Numbered from the stretch's first letter, positions 22,611 through 36,966 are shown. The stretch is 64,000 nt of DNA from Chlamydomonas reinhardtii (GCF_000002595.2 NC_057015.1:371854-435853), one strand, 5' to 3'. Translations and numbers: made by a program. The notes: a model not told the origin generated them from the sequence alone.

Positions 22611-22950
22611 GCAGCGCAGGCTGTGATAGCGGCATCGGGATCGGATGACGCAGAGGGTGGCGGCACCGGGATCGGCATCGGCGGCTGATGCTAAGGGCGT
22701 GGCTGGCACTGCGGAGTGTGAGAGGGTCTGTAGTAATGCTCCTCAGCCTTGCAGCTTCGGAGGGTTGCAGGCGGTGAGTGAAGTGGAAGGTACTTCCAAG
22801 TGAGCGCCAGTCTCAGCGCCCGGGACCGCGCCCGACATGGGCTGAGTGAAACCGTAGCGTGAACCGTTCAGGATCAGGTTCAGGTTCAGGACCGCATGAG
22901 TGCACGTACGCGTTCGACGGCAAGTGTGCTACACAGCTAGGACTCCCGCC

Positions 22951-22951
22951 T

Positions 22952-22991
<40 letters not shown>

Positions 22992-23013
22992 TGTGTGCTG
23001 TGTGTGTGTGTGC

Positions 23014-23110
<97 letters not shown>
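22951..23110. repeat. (GT)n microsatellite, about 160 bp
   Basis: A long (GT)n run with a few GC interruptions near 22987-23020. It lies outside any supported gene. Confidence 0.95.
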
Positions 23111-23111
<1 letters not shown>

Positions 23112-23483
23112 CTACGGTTTCCACGGTTATTCTGCCAGATCACGTGAATCGTGTATCTGGTATAACCAACGACAGGGCTCTCAATCGAGGGCTGCCGTGA
23201 CCTGGCGTTTCCCCGGCAGAGCGCAAACAGCTCTGGAGTCCACAGGTAACGCACTCCGACCCTTCACCGCGCCAGTAACCCTTGCGGAGTTACTACCGGT
23301 GTAACAACCTCAGACCCAGCGGGCGAGCTACCTCTTAAGACCAGGCGGGCAGAAAACAAAAAAACCCCGCAGCCTGCACGACCTCAACCGCAACCTAACC
23401 AGCTCTCGATGCCAGGGCAGACTATGCCTAAGGGCAGCCACAAACGCGTCTGGCCACTAGGCCGGTCCAGGCCGTAAGGCCCG

Positions 23484-23484
<1 letters not shown>

Positions 23485-23572
<88 letters not shown>
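23485..23572. repeat. (GT)n microsatellite
   Basis: An uninterrupted (GT)n run of about 86 bases in intergenic sequence. Confidence 0.95.
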
Positions 23573-23877
23573 TCGGGCCCCACTCAGTCCGGGGCACACA
23601 GGCAGCTGCGAACGAACTGACCACCACCTGCCACCACACACGCCCAGATATTGTAGCAGGAAACGCCGTCGTCAGAGAACCTGACCCTCGATACCAATGT
23701 AGCAGGAAATGCCGTAAAAGGACTTCATGACAAGCCGGGGCTTCCCTTACTGCATGGGACTTACACGCTGTCAGGCCTTCCTCCCACACATGTCCAAGCA
23801 GCCGCGCGCACTGACCCAGCAACAAAGCAGACCAGCTATCGCACGGGAACCACCGCAGGCGCACGAACAAACGTAGT

Positions 23878-23878
<1 letters not shown>

Positions 23879-23937
<59 letters not shown>
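23879..23937. repeat. (AC)n microsatellite
   Basis: An uninterrupted (AC)n run of about 58 bases in intergenic sequence, opposite in strand sense to the two (GT)n runs upstream. Confidence 0.95.
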
Positions 23938-23939
<2 letters not shown>

Positions 23940-24239
23940 GTCGCCGTCGCACGCACCGCTGTAACGCCGCGGTCTGCCAACCTGCCTGTCCCGCCCGCGC
24001 ACCAAGCCTGCCCCAACCACCGACGCGGCCACTGCGGCCGCGAGCATGCCTAGCCTCGGTGCCGCCATGGAGTGGGGAGCGGGAGGCCAGCTCCCGCCAG
24101 CCCATGGCGTCACACGCACACACACCAGCCTGTGCCTGACACTTGCGCACACATACGGGATACGGGTTATGCGCGGGTACGGGGGTGACGGGCACACGCC
24201 CTTTCCTGCCAGCCGAGTCAGCCCGACCCAGCGTCTCTA

Positions 24240-25295
24240 CAACCGCCGCCCGCCATGCGCCCCATGCAGTCGGGCGCTATTTGCAGCCGCGCGGCCCCAG
24301 ACTCCTTCCCTTTCACGGGCATAGTTAGTGGGTGGGCTTTGGGATGCGTGTTAGGACATTAGATAGCTTGCTTGCTGCACGCCGCCCTCTTCCACCGCTG
24401 CCATTTCACATGTCCGTGACACTTCTGTGCTGCCGCCCAATGCCTTTCCATTCCCATGCTTATAGGTGAGCTCGACTACGACCAGCGGGCGGGAATACGG
24501 GAATTAGGCGTGCTGGGTAAACGTTGTTTAGCGCGCCCAGGGTGCGGAGCATGGACGCATACAGGTGCATCGCGGGGTCAGGCCGAATGGTCGCCCGTGG
24601 GGTTACAGGCTTATCGCGGGTAAGTATGACTACCTGGGTGACGACAACCACGCGACGCTCGGTAAATTGGTAGGTATCCGTAAGTAACTCCGGCGTCGTC
24701 TGGGCGGGCTTCGTTTTGTTGTTTTCTTTTCAACACACACACACACACACACACCCGCCTGACATGTCTGGAAACGCTGCAACCGCCGCCCGCCACGTCC
24801 CCCATGCAGCCTTGACCCCGTTTAGTCGCAGTGCCACCGCTAACTCGCCCTCTTCCAATAGTGTTATTGTACTTAGTGGGCGGGATTTGGGACGCGTGAT
24901 ACCTAGCTTGTCTGCTGCACGCCGCCTCTCTTGTCGCCGTTGCCATTCACATGCCCGTGACATTTCCTCGCTGCCGCCCTATGCCCATGCTTCCACTTTT
25001 GCCTATAGGTGAGCTCGACTACGACCAGCGGGCGGGAATCTGGGAATTAGGCGTGCTGGGTAAACGTTGTTTAGCGCGCCCAGGGTGCGGAGCATGGACG
25101 CATACAGGTGCATCGCGGGGTCAGGCCGAATGGTCGCCCGTGGGGTTCCAGGCTTATCGCGGGTAAGTATGACTACCTGGGTCACGACAGTCACGCGACG
25201 CTCGGTAAAATGGTGGGTATCGGTAAGTAACTCCGGCGTCGTCTGGGCGGGCTTTCGTTTCGTTTTTTAACACACACACACACACACACACACGG
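24240..25295. repeat. Tandem duplication, two copies of a ~543-bp unit
   Basis: The best-conserved part of copy 1 starts at TATAGGTGAGCTCGACTACG near 24463 and of copy 2 near 25006, an offset of 543 bases. Both run about 290 bases to a short (AC)n tract with very few differences. The upstream parts (from about 24240 and 24780) are also related but more diverged. A 63-codon minus-strand frame (24651-24460 and 25194-25003) is open in both copies with few amino-acid differences, but I do not recognise it. Confidence 0.8.
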
Positions 25296-26059
25296 CTGGT
25301 AAGCTGGGTAGCGTCCTGTTGCTCTACCGACCCGACTTTTACTCAAGCAGCCCGTGCCATTCATGCGCATGCACATGAATGCAGCGTCACACGTCTAGCG
25401 GCTACATGTCCACTCGAATTGCCGCCCCTGCAATGAGGGATGCTCTACATTGCCAACCCCAACAGACAGGCCGTCAACAAGTGGTTAGCATAGCTTGAAA
25501 GCTGACCACGGGGGAGAAGGAGTACAGGTAGATTAGGCGTGCTTGCATCATGGCCGCAAGGTGCGTGTGCGCTGCGGCCCGGGGCAGGCTGTGGGAGTGT
25601 TATTGACGTGCGTTGCGGAACTAATGCGTACGTAGACCAGAGCGGAAGGCGGAGTGGGCTTGCAGGCGGCACGAGTAGGGAATGCCTTCTGCCAAAGCAC
25701 CTTACTTCACATGCAGAGAAGGTGCGGAGCGGCAGCCCGTAGTTGCCTGTACTGCCCACACCCTCCCTGTTGCCGAGTTGGTCATGTGCTATGATAATGA
25801 GAAGCCAAGGGGGAGGCAGCGGCGCTTCGCGTGGCACCCGGGACCGCTCGGGGGAAAGAGTGGGTGATGGGGTTCCCGCGTGCCAATCGATATGGCGGCC
25901 GCTTGCAGCTTTACGTGGACTGGTGCCTTGGCACAGGTGCTTGTGTGTGCGACCTGTGACTTGTTTCAATCACATACGTGTATCATACAGTCCCTACCTA
26001 TATTCGATAAGATCGCGACTTCGCTTTCAATGGACTGCTAGAGCGACTGCTTTGCCGAT
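25296..26059. other. Intergenic upstream of the MATH-domain gene
   Basis: I see no supported gene. The last 200 bases are AT-richer and probably contain the promoter and 5' UTR of the downstream plus-strand gene, but no clear TATA box was found. Confidence 0.4.
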
Positions 26060-29000
26060 ATGTCCAAAGTCAATCAATCCCGTATTAGAGAGGCCCTGAC
26101 AGCAGGGACAAATGTCAAGGAGAAAGGGCCGCCGGTGGCCGACGGTCAGCGCTTGTCCTTGGCACTCTCCTGTCTCCTTTTGGCGCCCCGCCTCACGCCG
26201 GACATTTTTTGCCCTGCCAGGTATCCTGTCGGTCACCCCCGACACGCCAGAAATGCTAGAATGGCGCAGCCGCTCGGCTCTGGACGTCGCGGAGACATCT
26301 TCCACGTTTCTGGACGACGAGGACGACGGTGCGATTGTTGGGAGCTTTCAGGATACTATCAATCGCAGAAAAACAGCCATGACGCTCGTTCTGGCTCCCA
26401 ACGTAGACGTTGACGCGCCAAACTCGCGCTCTGCAGGCCCCAAGCCGCACGAGCTGTATGGCAAGTTCACATGGAAGATTGAGAACTTCTCGGAAATCAG
26501 CAAGCGGGAGCTGCGCAGCAACGTGTTCGACGTGGGGAGCTACAAGTGGTAAGGCCGGTTTGGCCCCCGCATGTTTAGGGTTGCGTGGGAGCTCACCCTC
26601 GCTGCCCTCGCAGGTACATCCTCGTGTATCCTCAAGGATGCGACGTGTGCAACCACTTGTCACTGTTCTTATGCGTGGCGGACTACGACAAGCTGCTGCC
26701 GGGTGGGTTGCCTCGTGCACAAGTCGCTGTCTGCGCGAGCTCACCTCTTTATGGCATGCTGCACAGGCTGGAGCCACTTTGCACAGTTCACGATAGCAGT
26801 AGTCAACAAGGACCCCAAGAAGTCCAAGTACTCAGGTGGGGACAGGGCTCCCGCCCAAATGCCATCGCGCTTTCCTGCTTTTTGGGCTGCTCGCACGTCT
26901 TACCCCGCTTCGTTTCTCGCAGACACGCTGCACCGGTTCTGCAAGAAGGAGCACGACTGGGGGTGGAAGAAGTTCATGGAGCTATCAAAGGTGCTGGACG
27001 GGTTCACCGTGGCGGACACGCTGGTCATCAAGGCGCAGGTGCAGGTCATCCTGTAAGTCGTTGTGGAGCCTGGCGGGATGGGAAGGGGCTGGGAAGATTG
27101 TGGGCTATGGTGTGCCACTGCCACCGACGGGTTTAGGCGTCCGACCGAGCACGGTCCCTCCTGGGTGCCTGAACTGCAGGGACAAGCCCAGCAAGCCGTT
27201 CCGGTGCCTGGACCCTCAGTACCGCCGCGAGCTCGTGCGCGTGTACCTCACCAACGTGGAGGGCATCTGCCGGCGGTTCTGCGACGACAAGAAGGCGCGG
27301 CTGAACTGGGTCCGGGAGGAGGAGGGCGCGTTCCGGCACTTCTGGGGCTCGCTCACGCCGGAGCAGCAGCGCAAGTACCTGACCGACAAGGGGGAGGTCA
27401 TCCTCAAGGTAGGCGGCGCGCAAGGGCCAGGCGTGGGAAGCAGGAGGTCAGCTGACTGGGCGAAGCACGTAGGCGCGGCACGCGGGGGGCATGGTCGATT
27501 GGCTAGTGGAGGGAATCAGTCACTGGCCTCGGCGAAACCCAACCAGTGCTTGCGGGTGCTGGTTCCGGACAGGCGGTGGTGAAGCAGTTCTTCAACGAGA
27601 AGGAGGTGACCTCCACGCTGGTCATGGACGCGCTGTACAGCGGCTGCAAGCAAATCGAGGAGCACAGCCGCAGCTGGCTGGAGGTGCGTGGCATGGAGGC
27701 TGCACGGGATGGGGGGTAGGCACGGGTCAGGGCGACCTGGGTTGGGTGGGTGGGTGGGTGGGTGAGTGATTAGCGCACGGGTGTGGGACGTTGCGGAGGT
27801 TGTAGATGCCACGCGCAGTCTGAGATCTGTGCTTCGGAGTGCACCTGCACCACGTGAAGCCCACGATGCCCTTAACTGTGCAAGAGCAGCTCGCACCCGG
27901 GGTACAGCCGCCGCGCCGCACACGTGGCTGGGTGGTTTCAAAGCCGGGGGCACATCTTGTATGTCATGTTTAGCTTTGTAGTCGAATCAGCACATTGAAG
28001 CACACTCAAGCCCATAACCAACACCGCCCCTTGCTCGCATGGGCGCATGAACGGGAATGACCGTGCCCATGTGTCCGCCTGGCGGCGTTGCGAACAGCGC
28101 ACAATTGCTAGGTTGACGCCGAAAGCAACCATACCATTGCATCTATCGATGGACAGGCAGATGTGCTGGGGTGCGTAGCAGCACACCGCTGGGTACCACG
28201 TGAACGTAGTGTGAATTTGCGTTTCGTCGGTGGTGTGTGACGTGCAGGGCAAGTGCAGCGACAACATGTCGCCGGTGGTGCTGATCAAGGCGGAGCGCAA
28301 CAGCTTCACGCTGTGCGGCGACCTGATGGACACCGCGGCGCGCGTGCTGCAGGACTACATCCCGGCGGCGAAGGACGACAACAAGGTGCGCTGTGCATGT
28401 GACTGGGAAGGAAGTGGGCTTGGGCCGGGATTGGTCAGGGTCGCGCGCCGCTGGACGGCAGACCGGGGCCCTGTGCACACCCCTGGAATGGCCTGTTGAG
28501 CGGGTTCTCGTGTGCGTACGCAGGTGATGCAGCCCAACGACGGGCTCACGCTCCGCAGTGGCCAGGACGGCGATGACTACCGCCGCGACTCCATTGAGCG
28601 CGACGAGAAGCGGCTGGCCGAGCTGGGCCGCAAGACCATCGAGATGTTCGTGATCTCGCACCTGTTCTGTGAGAAGCTGGAGGTCGCGTACCGCGAGGCG
28701 GAGGCGCTGAAGCGCCAGGACCAGCTGATTGCGGAGGAGTTTGAGATGGCGCGGCTGGAGGAGAGCAAGGCGCAGGCCAAGGCCATGGCGGACAAGGAGA
28801 AGAAGGCGAAAAAGAAGGTGCGCGCAGACATGGAACGGTTCAGCACTGCACGGGTTGCTGCGTGACTGGGGCGCGGCGGTTGGATGCAGAACCTGAGGTT
28901 TTCTTCGTTGCGACGTGCAGGAGAAGCTGAAGCAGAAGAAGGAGGCGGAAAAGCTGAAGCGGGAGGCCGAGGAGGCCGAGCGCAAGGCGCGCGAGGAGGA

Positions 29001-31254
29001 GTTCCGGCGGCAGGAGGCGGAGCGGAAAGCGAAGGAGGCGGAGAAGAAGCGGTGAGGAGGTGGTGTCTCCTGGGGCGATGATGGGCCCTGACACTGCATT
29101 GCCCGGGGCTTGAACGGTCGGCCTGGATGTCTCACGCGCTGTGCATGTCTCGGATGTACGTGCAGGTTGGAAGACGCGCAGGCGCAACCGGTAGCGCAGC
29201 CGCAGCCGCCGCAGCAACAGGCGCACCAGCAGCAGGCCCGCAAAGCCGCCAAGGCTAAGGAGGACAAGAAGGCGCTCCAGCAGCAGCAACAGGCGCTGCA
29301 GCAGCAACAGCAGCAGCTGGCCAAGGCCAAGCAGGCGGCGCAACAACAGCAGCAACAGCAGCCGGCAACGAATCGCTCGGCTGCGGCTGCCAGCGCAAGC
29401 GGGCCGCCGTCGCTGTCTTCGATAGCGGCCGCTGCCGTGGTCGACTCCGCGGCAGCCTCGGCATCAAGCCTGCCCGAGCGCCCGGGGACGCACGACGACC
29501 CCAGCAGCGACAGCGGCAGCGAGGAGGTCGGGACGGTGAACCAGGCCACCGGCGCGACGGACAGCAGCGGGGACGGGGAGGACGAGGTGGAGGTGCTGGC
29601 GAGTCGAGGGATGGCAGCCACGGCGGCTTCGGACAGTGACGGCGACAGCGAGGGCCGCGCGGCGCTGGAGGAGGAGGTGACCATCCTGCGCGCGCAGGTG
29701 TCGCAGCTGCAGCGGGTGCTGGTGGAGCGGGACTCGGAGGTCTACTCGCTGCGGGCGCAGCTGGCGGAGTCGCATCTCGCGCAGGCGCACCTGGCGCAGC
29801 AGCTGGCGGCGGCGAGGGAGGTCCCGGTGGCGTCGAGCAACGCGCGGACCAGCGGCACCAACACTAGCAGCAGCGGCAGCGCCGCGGCAGACGGGTCCTC
29901 GGTGGCAGGGCGTGAGCAGGCGGGCTCGGACGGCAGCAGCTCGGTGGCTTCGGCGGCCGCTCGGCCAGACGCGGACCGCGGGCAGGGCAAGTCCGACGCA
30001 GCGGCGAACGGGCCAAAGGAGGGGCTTTCGACATCCGCCATCTCGTCTGCGGCGTCAGCAGCGGCAGGCGCGGCAGGGCGGCGCATGCAGGGGAACCCTG
30101 CGGCAGCGCCCGCGGCTGCAACCCACGACGCAGCGCTGCACCACGGAGTCGCGTCGCGACCAGCGGCGCAAGGGGCATCGGCGGCAACAGCCGGGCGGGG
30201 GTTACCTGCGGGGGCGTCCGGCAGCGCGGCGGCGGCGGGCGACCTCGGGTCTGCGGGCTCCATGATGCAGCGGTCTACTTCGGCGACATTGCCATCGGCT
30301 GCGCCTAGCACGGCCACGGGGGCGGCATCATATGCACCCGCGCAGCTGGCTGCAGCGACAGCCAACGGCCGGGCACGGGATGCGGCGGGGGCAAGCGGCT
30401 CGGCAACAAGTGCACCAGCGGCGACAGGGGCCGGGGCGAAGTCCTTTCTGCCTGCAGGTGCGTCGTCGTCGTCTACAGCGGCGTCGGGTGCGGCGAGCAG
30501 TGCGGCTACCTCCAACGGCATCAGCGGCGTTCTTCACAGCGGCTCTGGAGGGGCGGCAGCGCCCGCACAGGACGGCCTGCCGTCGTATCGCAATGCTGCG
30601 GCTGGCGTGCTGGCGACAGGGCAGCCCAGCGGCTCCGCAGCAGCGCCCGCGATGGTGTCCGTGTCGACCGCGCCCGTGATTCCCGCGTCGGCGTCGGCGG
30701 CTGCGGCTGGAGTGCAGAGCAAGCGCGCTGACGAGGGCGCCAGCGCCACGGCGCCGGCGGCGCGCCTGGGCGTGTCCGCCCCCAGCACGGACGGCTTCAG
30801 CGCCACCAACGCGCGGATCATTATGCAGCAGGCACAGCAGCAGCGCTCATCCAACATGGCGTTTAGCACGCCCACCCCCGTGCCGTCGTCAGCTGCCAAG
30901 GTAAGCGTGCAAGTGTGTGTTGAGCACACCGCTGATTAGACGCGGCTTCAGGAAACAGCGGCTAGTGGCATGCCAGTGCGCTCTCTGGCTTGACCGATGC
31001 TGGCGTGCCGGCTGTTGTTCTAGTTTGCGCTTGAAAAAGTAGCGGCTGGCGGCTATTTGCCTTGTCCTATAAGCCTCCCCGAATGGTGTTGAGCTGGCAA
31101 GCTTCTGTCAGTGGCTATCTCTCCACTCACGGTCTTTTGTCCCCTTCGCTCTTCCTACCCACAGCAGCGGATGACGGCATCTGCTCAGATGGACAGCCCG
31201 GGCCTGGAGGACTTCGCACACATCAACATGATCGACGACTTGCTGACGGAGTGA
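26060..31254 (+). CDS. MATH-domain TRAF-like protein, TRAF1a/1b (MUSE13/14) type
   Basis: Exons: 26060-26144 (tentative), 26221-26548, 26614-26702, 26767-26835, 26923-27052, 27180-27408, 27573-27683, 28248-28385, 28524-28817, 28921-29051, 29166-30900, 31165-31254. They total 3429 nt, 1142 aa. The MATH domain begins near residue 108 (KPHELYGKFTWKIENFSEI), then YILVYPQGCDVCNHLSLFLC, WSHFAQFTIAVVNKDPKKSK and HRFCKKEHDWGWKKF. These are nearly identical to plant TRAF1a/1b, adaptors that link SCF complexes to immune-receptor and autophagy-protein turnover. CQYRREL-like and KQFFNEKEVTSTLVMDALYS blocks and a charged coiled coil (EKLKQKKEAEKLKREAEEAE) follow. A 500-residue Ala/Ser-rich linker leads to the conserved C-terminal FAHINMIDDLLTE. 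Function is inferred from plants. The first exon and start are uncertain: its donor (GTCAGC) is weak. Confidence 0.9.
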
Positions 31255-31565
31255 GCGGCTAGCACGCCGCCCCGATACGTGGGCCCCGCTGCGGTGCCCG
31301 GCCGCCCCGCCGCTGCGCGAGCTGCGGCACAGTCGGCGGCGAGGTGCCGAAGCGCCCTGGTCATCCGCGCCCGAGTGTAGCGGTACAGCGGCGGCACGCC
31401 TGGCCAGCTCTCTGCAGCAGCTGCGTTGAGCTTGTGACCATTACTGTGTCTCTCATATGACACTTGATGCCTTTGGACTGACACGCGCATGGCCGCACGT
31501 CGCGTGAGACCGGAACACCGGGGATAAGTCCAATGGGCGGGAAACGGGGCCCACCCACCGCCATG

Positions 31566-31570
31566 TGTAA
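31566..31570 (+). terminator. Candidate poly(A) signal of the MATH-domain gene
   Basis: TGTAA about 310 bases after the stop codon at 31254, on the gene's strand. Confidence 0.5.
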
Positions 31571-32488
31571 GGGTTACAGCTTGCGTTGCTCCGCCTCATC
31601 GCAAATCGTATCGACTTATTCTTGTTCTGGGAGTAGTCTCAGAGACGGAGCCAGCGCACACGGAAGGTCCACTCAAAACGTTACGTGACTCGGCCCGATG
31701 AAGTGCCACCTCATTGGCACATTTCATTCCCTGTCATTCGCGGTGATCTGCTCCCCTGTTGTCAACAGTGTCAACAGCGAACGCCAATACGGGAATCGGG
31801 AGCGGAGACTACGGTTTGCGCAAACCACGCAGTGCCGTCGACAAGACGTGCTGCAGAACTCGGTCGCGTGCACGCAGCTGACGAGCGCCACCATGCGGGC
31901 AACTGATAAGGCGCCCAGGTGTTGCTTGAACAACGCGAAGGACCCTGCTCCGCGCCCGTCATAGGGGATCATCTCGCCAAAAGGAGGGACCCAGCACTCC
32001 GCTTCGGCTTTGACACTTACATTCTTGACTGCAAGCTTTTTAATGCGGCCTCAGCTCATGCCGAGCGCCAAGTTGTGCCGCATGTACACAAACACACACA
32101 CCGTGGCCAGGTGCCGCGCTGGCTGGAAAACACGCGGCTCCTGGAACGCACGCCTCGTCACTGGCAGCGGCGCCTGCCCACAACAGCTACCGCCCAACTA
32201 CTGACAGATACTCGTCCTGTCCCTCTGCCGCCTCGTCACGCCCGACCAGCATCCGGTGCACAGCAGTACGCAGGGGCTTGGCGCCCTGCAAATTTGGGTG
32301 CGCTCTCCCCGCTCTGTAGCCTGCGGCCTCCGGCATAACCCGCTCTTCCATCGACCATGTAAATAATCGTGCTGCATCTGCACGCATGGCCCACATCCTT
32401 CGCCATAGCTCCGCCGGGACTCCAACTATGCTAGCGCCCGCAGCTGCCTCCATCGCTCATGAATCAACAGGTCCAAAGCGCCAAGCAT
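31571..32488. other. Convergent 3' flanks, no gene seen
   Basis: The interval lies between the ends of the MATH-domain gene and plastid S13. A minus-strand TGTAA at 32017-32021 is a candidate poly(A) signal for S13. No supported coding sequence. Confidence 0.45.
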
Positions 32489-33928
<1,440 letters not shown>

Positions 33929-34479
33929 CCTAGAGCGCTAAAAGTCGTGGACTACCAGAAGTGTAGTAGAAGACTAGTACGCGAGACCGAGCAATTTGGG
34001 GTGCGTCGCGGCTTCAGAGGCCAGGTCGCTGGCCATGAGTTGCGACGTCCCAATCCGGCTCAGAGCTGGAGCCAGAGACTCCAGGACCAGACGCAACTCA
34101 TACACAGTAACAAAATATATCGGTTATACAGGGTGGAACAGGGGGAACCACTGTTGAGACGGGTGCTTATGTCACGGCGGCACGGCCAGCGTTACCCCAC
34201 CCCCTTCCCCGGGCCCCCCGGCTCCGCTTGTTTCGCCAAGCAGGCCTCGCCAGCAAACCTCAAGCCACATCGCAACATACAAGGCCATGCCGCAACCCTG
34301 ATACTTGCCCGGCCAAACTCCCGTTGCACCGAGCCAGCTTCAACGAGACGCAGACCTTAGCCCCTCCGCCTGCTGCTCCGCCCAATCCTCAGCGCCCTCC
34401 CTGCACCTCCTCGCACCTCCCCTACACCATCATCTGCACCTCTTCATCCGAGCCACCTCTGACCTCCCCTGTCTTCCTC
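33929..34479. other. Promoter side of plastid S13 and 3' flank of gene X
   Basis: About 550 bases between two minus-strand genes. Sequence near 33930-34140 is GC-poorer and may hold the S13 promoter. No coding sequence or clear TATA box. Confidence 0.4.
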
Positions 34480-35629
34480 TTACGCTCCCAGCAACGGGTC
34501 ATCCGCCATCAGCTTCTTCATCTGCTCCACCTCCTTGAGTTCCTTGATGCTAGCGGCGAGGCCCGCGCGCATGGCCTTGCGCTGAGCGGCGTCCAGGCTG
34601 GCGGGCGCGGGGCCGGTTGGCGAGGCAGTAGGCGCCTTGCCGGCGGCGGCTTTGCCGCCGGCAGCCCCGAGCCGCAGCCGCTGCAGCGCGGCGAGCACCT
34701 GGGCGGCGAGGTGGCACGGCGAGGCTTAGAGCGGGGGATGCTGGATGCACACCACACGCACGGCAGATGAGAGTGCCGGTCACCCGCAGAAGACACCTGG
34801 CACCGTTTAATGCTCCAGGGCCTGAAAGCAAAGTGTGGAACTGCGCGCATGCGGTCCCCATCCCCAACTCCCCATGTCCAGCGCGCACGCACGGCCAGGC
34901 CGCCCAGACTGGCAGTTCGCAGTAGTGCAGACCCACCTCGGGTTCCAGCTCCTCCTCCTCCTCCTCCTCCTCGTCCTCCTCCTCCTCGTCTTCGTCCTCG
35001 TCTTCCCCCTCGTCCTCCTCATCCTCCTCGCTTTCCTCGCTCTCCTCCGCGTCCGCAGCAGCTGCTGTCCCGGCAGCTGCAGGGGCGCCCTCCCCCTCCT
35101 CGTCATCGGTTGCTTCTGCATGTCGGCCAATACTTCATGAGCGCCCAGTTGTACGATAGAAGTTGCCACATAAGGATTTGCAGTGCAGACCGTGGGCAGC
35201 GAAAGAATGGCCGTGGCACCGGACCGCGACACGCAAATGCGTGCAGACCCCACCCAGCTCACCAAGGTCTTGTTTCTCCTCTAGCAACCGAACAAACTCC
35301 TTTAGCATCGCGTTGTTGGGGTCCAGAGACACCGCTGCGATGGAAGGCAAGCAGGCGTGTGAATTGGCAGCCCAGCTTCCGTGGAACAGTCGCTGCATGA
35401 CATGTTGGCAAGAAGGCGATTTCGCTGGGCAAGTACCTGTCTTCGCGTGTTCAAGTGCCTCTCCAAACCGGTGTTCTTTCAATGCTTTTGTCATCGACGC
35501 TTGAGCCTGCGGCAGCACTGTCAAGCCGGAAGCAAAGGATTCCTCGACAGCTCTTGCACATACCTCGATCGCTCGTTGCTTTTGCGCAACGGAAAACGAT
35601 GCCGGGGCTTTGGGCGTCATGGTGGCCAT
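34480..35629 (-). CDS. Gene X: acidic protein with TPR-like helix pair, 220 aa
   Basis: Exons 35629-35437, 35334-35263, 35115-34937 and 34698-34480 sum to 663 nt. The start MATMTPKAPASFSVAQKQRA is the first ATG and is conserved in the duplicate at 44525. Residues about 48-85 (LKEHRFGEALEHAKTAVSLD, NNAMLKEFVRLLEEKQ) form a helix-turn-helix like one TPR repeat. A long Glu/Asp run follows (about 60 residues, EEDEEDEGEDEDEDEEEE), then an Ala/Gly linker and a C-terminal helix KELKEVEQMKKLMADDPLLG. The layout of a short TPR-like unit beside a glutamate-rich tract recalls ERICH2-type proteins, but that is only a resemblance. No function is assigned. The gene lies just downstream of the truncated glycosyltransferase copy, and its first exon is duplicated at 44333-44525. 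Confidence 0.8.
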
Positions 35630-36393
35630 TTCTAAAAGCGGGTAGAAAAGGATTAATCAAGACTTTAAGCGGGTTTGAGCAGATATGAGCTCAGCGCTGT
35701 TCAAAAAGCCTGATGTGCTACACAACTGAATGCTCTAGGTGAAGCGTTTGTGTATGCTGAATGACACGGTGGGATGGGACTGGGCGACCCTGGGCTCTTC
35801 TTGGGTTCCCACGGACACCCCACGAGCTTGCGAACCAGTCCTCCTCCGCCGGGGTATTATGTATGTCACGCGTCCACAGTATGTGCATGCTGCTTTTGAA
35901 TAAAATGACACATACGCCACGGCGCAGAGTCTGAGCGGGCTGCTGAGGCAACGCGCAGCACCTGGGGTGAGCCACACGTATGTCGGTATGTGCCCAGTGC
36001 CCTCCGGCCTATCAGCTACACACACCGCCTCCTCTTTACCTGACTGGGTTCACTGGGCCACCCCAGCCATTCCTGCCGCCACCCAACACCACGTGATCAC
36101 ACCCCGGCCCGGTCGCTCCACGCAGTCACTCGTGTCGCTCCGCACACACCTCCTGCCACATAAGGCCACCTACCACAGACCATAGACACGCGCTCGCTCG
36201 CTGGCCCACTCCTCCCAGCCCACGTCTTCAAGCCTTTACCCACACCTGCACACCAGCTTGCGGCACCATGCCCCTCCCTTCTGCCAAACACACAAACAGC
36301 CCCAGCATCTAGCCGTGCCGCTCCGAGCCCACACGTGGCTTTGGTCCTCCCCACCACCCCTCGCTACCAGGTCGCCCTCCGCCCGCCGCGCTA
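35630..36393. other. Intergenic spacer between gene X and the glycosyltransferase fragment
   Basis: The segment is part of the duplication and should contain the gene X promoter. It is rich in CACAC-type pyrimidine/purine alternation with no coding sequence seen. Confidence 0.4.
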
Positions 36394-36883
36394 CCAGTTC
36401 TGTCGCTGCTCGGGTTTGAGCGTGAAATAGTGCAGCGCCTGGCAGCGGTCCAGCCAGCGCTTGTAGGTGTCCCCCGCCGGGCTGCCGGGCGCCAGGTCGG
36501 GCAGCTCCAGCAGCCGGTCCAGCCACAGCACCGGCAGGGTCTCACGCTGCAGCCGCTGTGGGGGGGGAGTGTGGGGGGAGTGTGGGGGGGAGTGGGGGAG
36601 TGTGGGGGAGTGTGGGGGGGAGTGTGGGGGAGTGTGTGGGGGGAGTGTGTGGGAGTGTGGGCAGTGTGTGGGGGAGGGCGGGCAGAAGCGGCGGGGGCAG
36701 CCAGGGACAGGAGCGGGGACGGAAGCGGAGGAAACAGCAGCGGAAGGAGCGGAACGGGAGGAGGGTAGGGCACGTGAGGAGGGGAGTCGTTCTGGGATGC
36801 AGCAGACAGTCCCAGGCCACACAGGGTGTGGGGGTGGCGCCCGCCTGGACCCTGCTGACAGTGCGCCGCCACAGGGCGCCAGG

Positions 36884-36888
<5 letters not shown>

Positions 36889-36964
<76 letters not shown>
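36889..36964. repeat. (GT)n microsatellite in copy A
   Basis: About 76 bases of pure (GT)n in an intron of the truncated glycosyltransferase. The matching tract in copy B (45714-45750) is about half as long. Confidence 0.95.

Positions 36965-36966
<2 letters not shown>

Noticed and set aside
22951-23110. Long (GT)n read as a Cys-Val repeat protein
   Set aside because: It is a pure microsatellite. The apparent coding potential of (GT)n and (AC)n in all frames is trivial.
24240-25295. CRISPR-like or satellite array
   Set aside because: There are only two long diverged units with no short spacers, so it is a simple tandem duplication.
28143-29684. 513-residue minus-strand frame opposite the MATH-domain gene
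   Set aside because: It is the antisense shadow of Gln/Ala/Ser-rich coding exons and crosses clear intron boundaries of the plus-strand gene.
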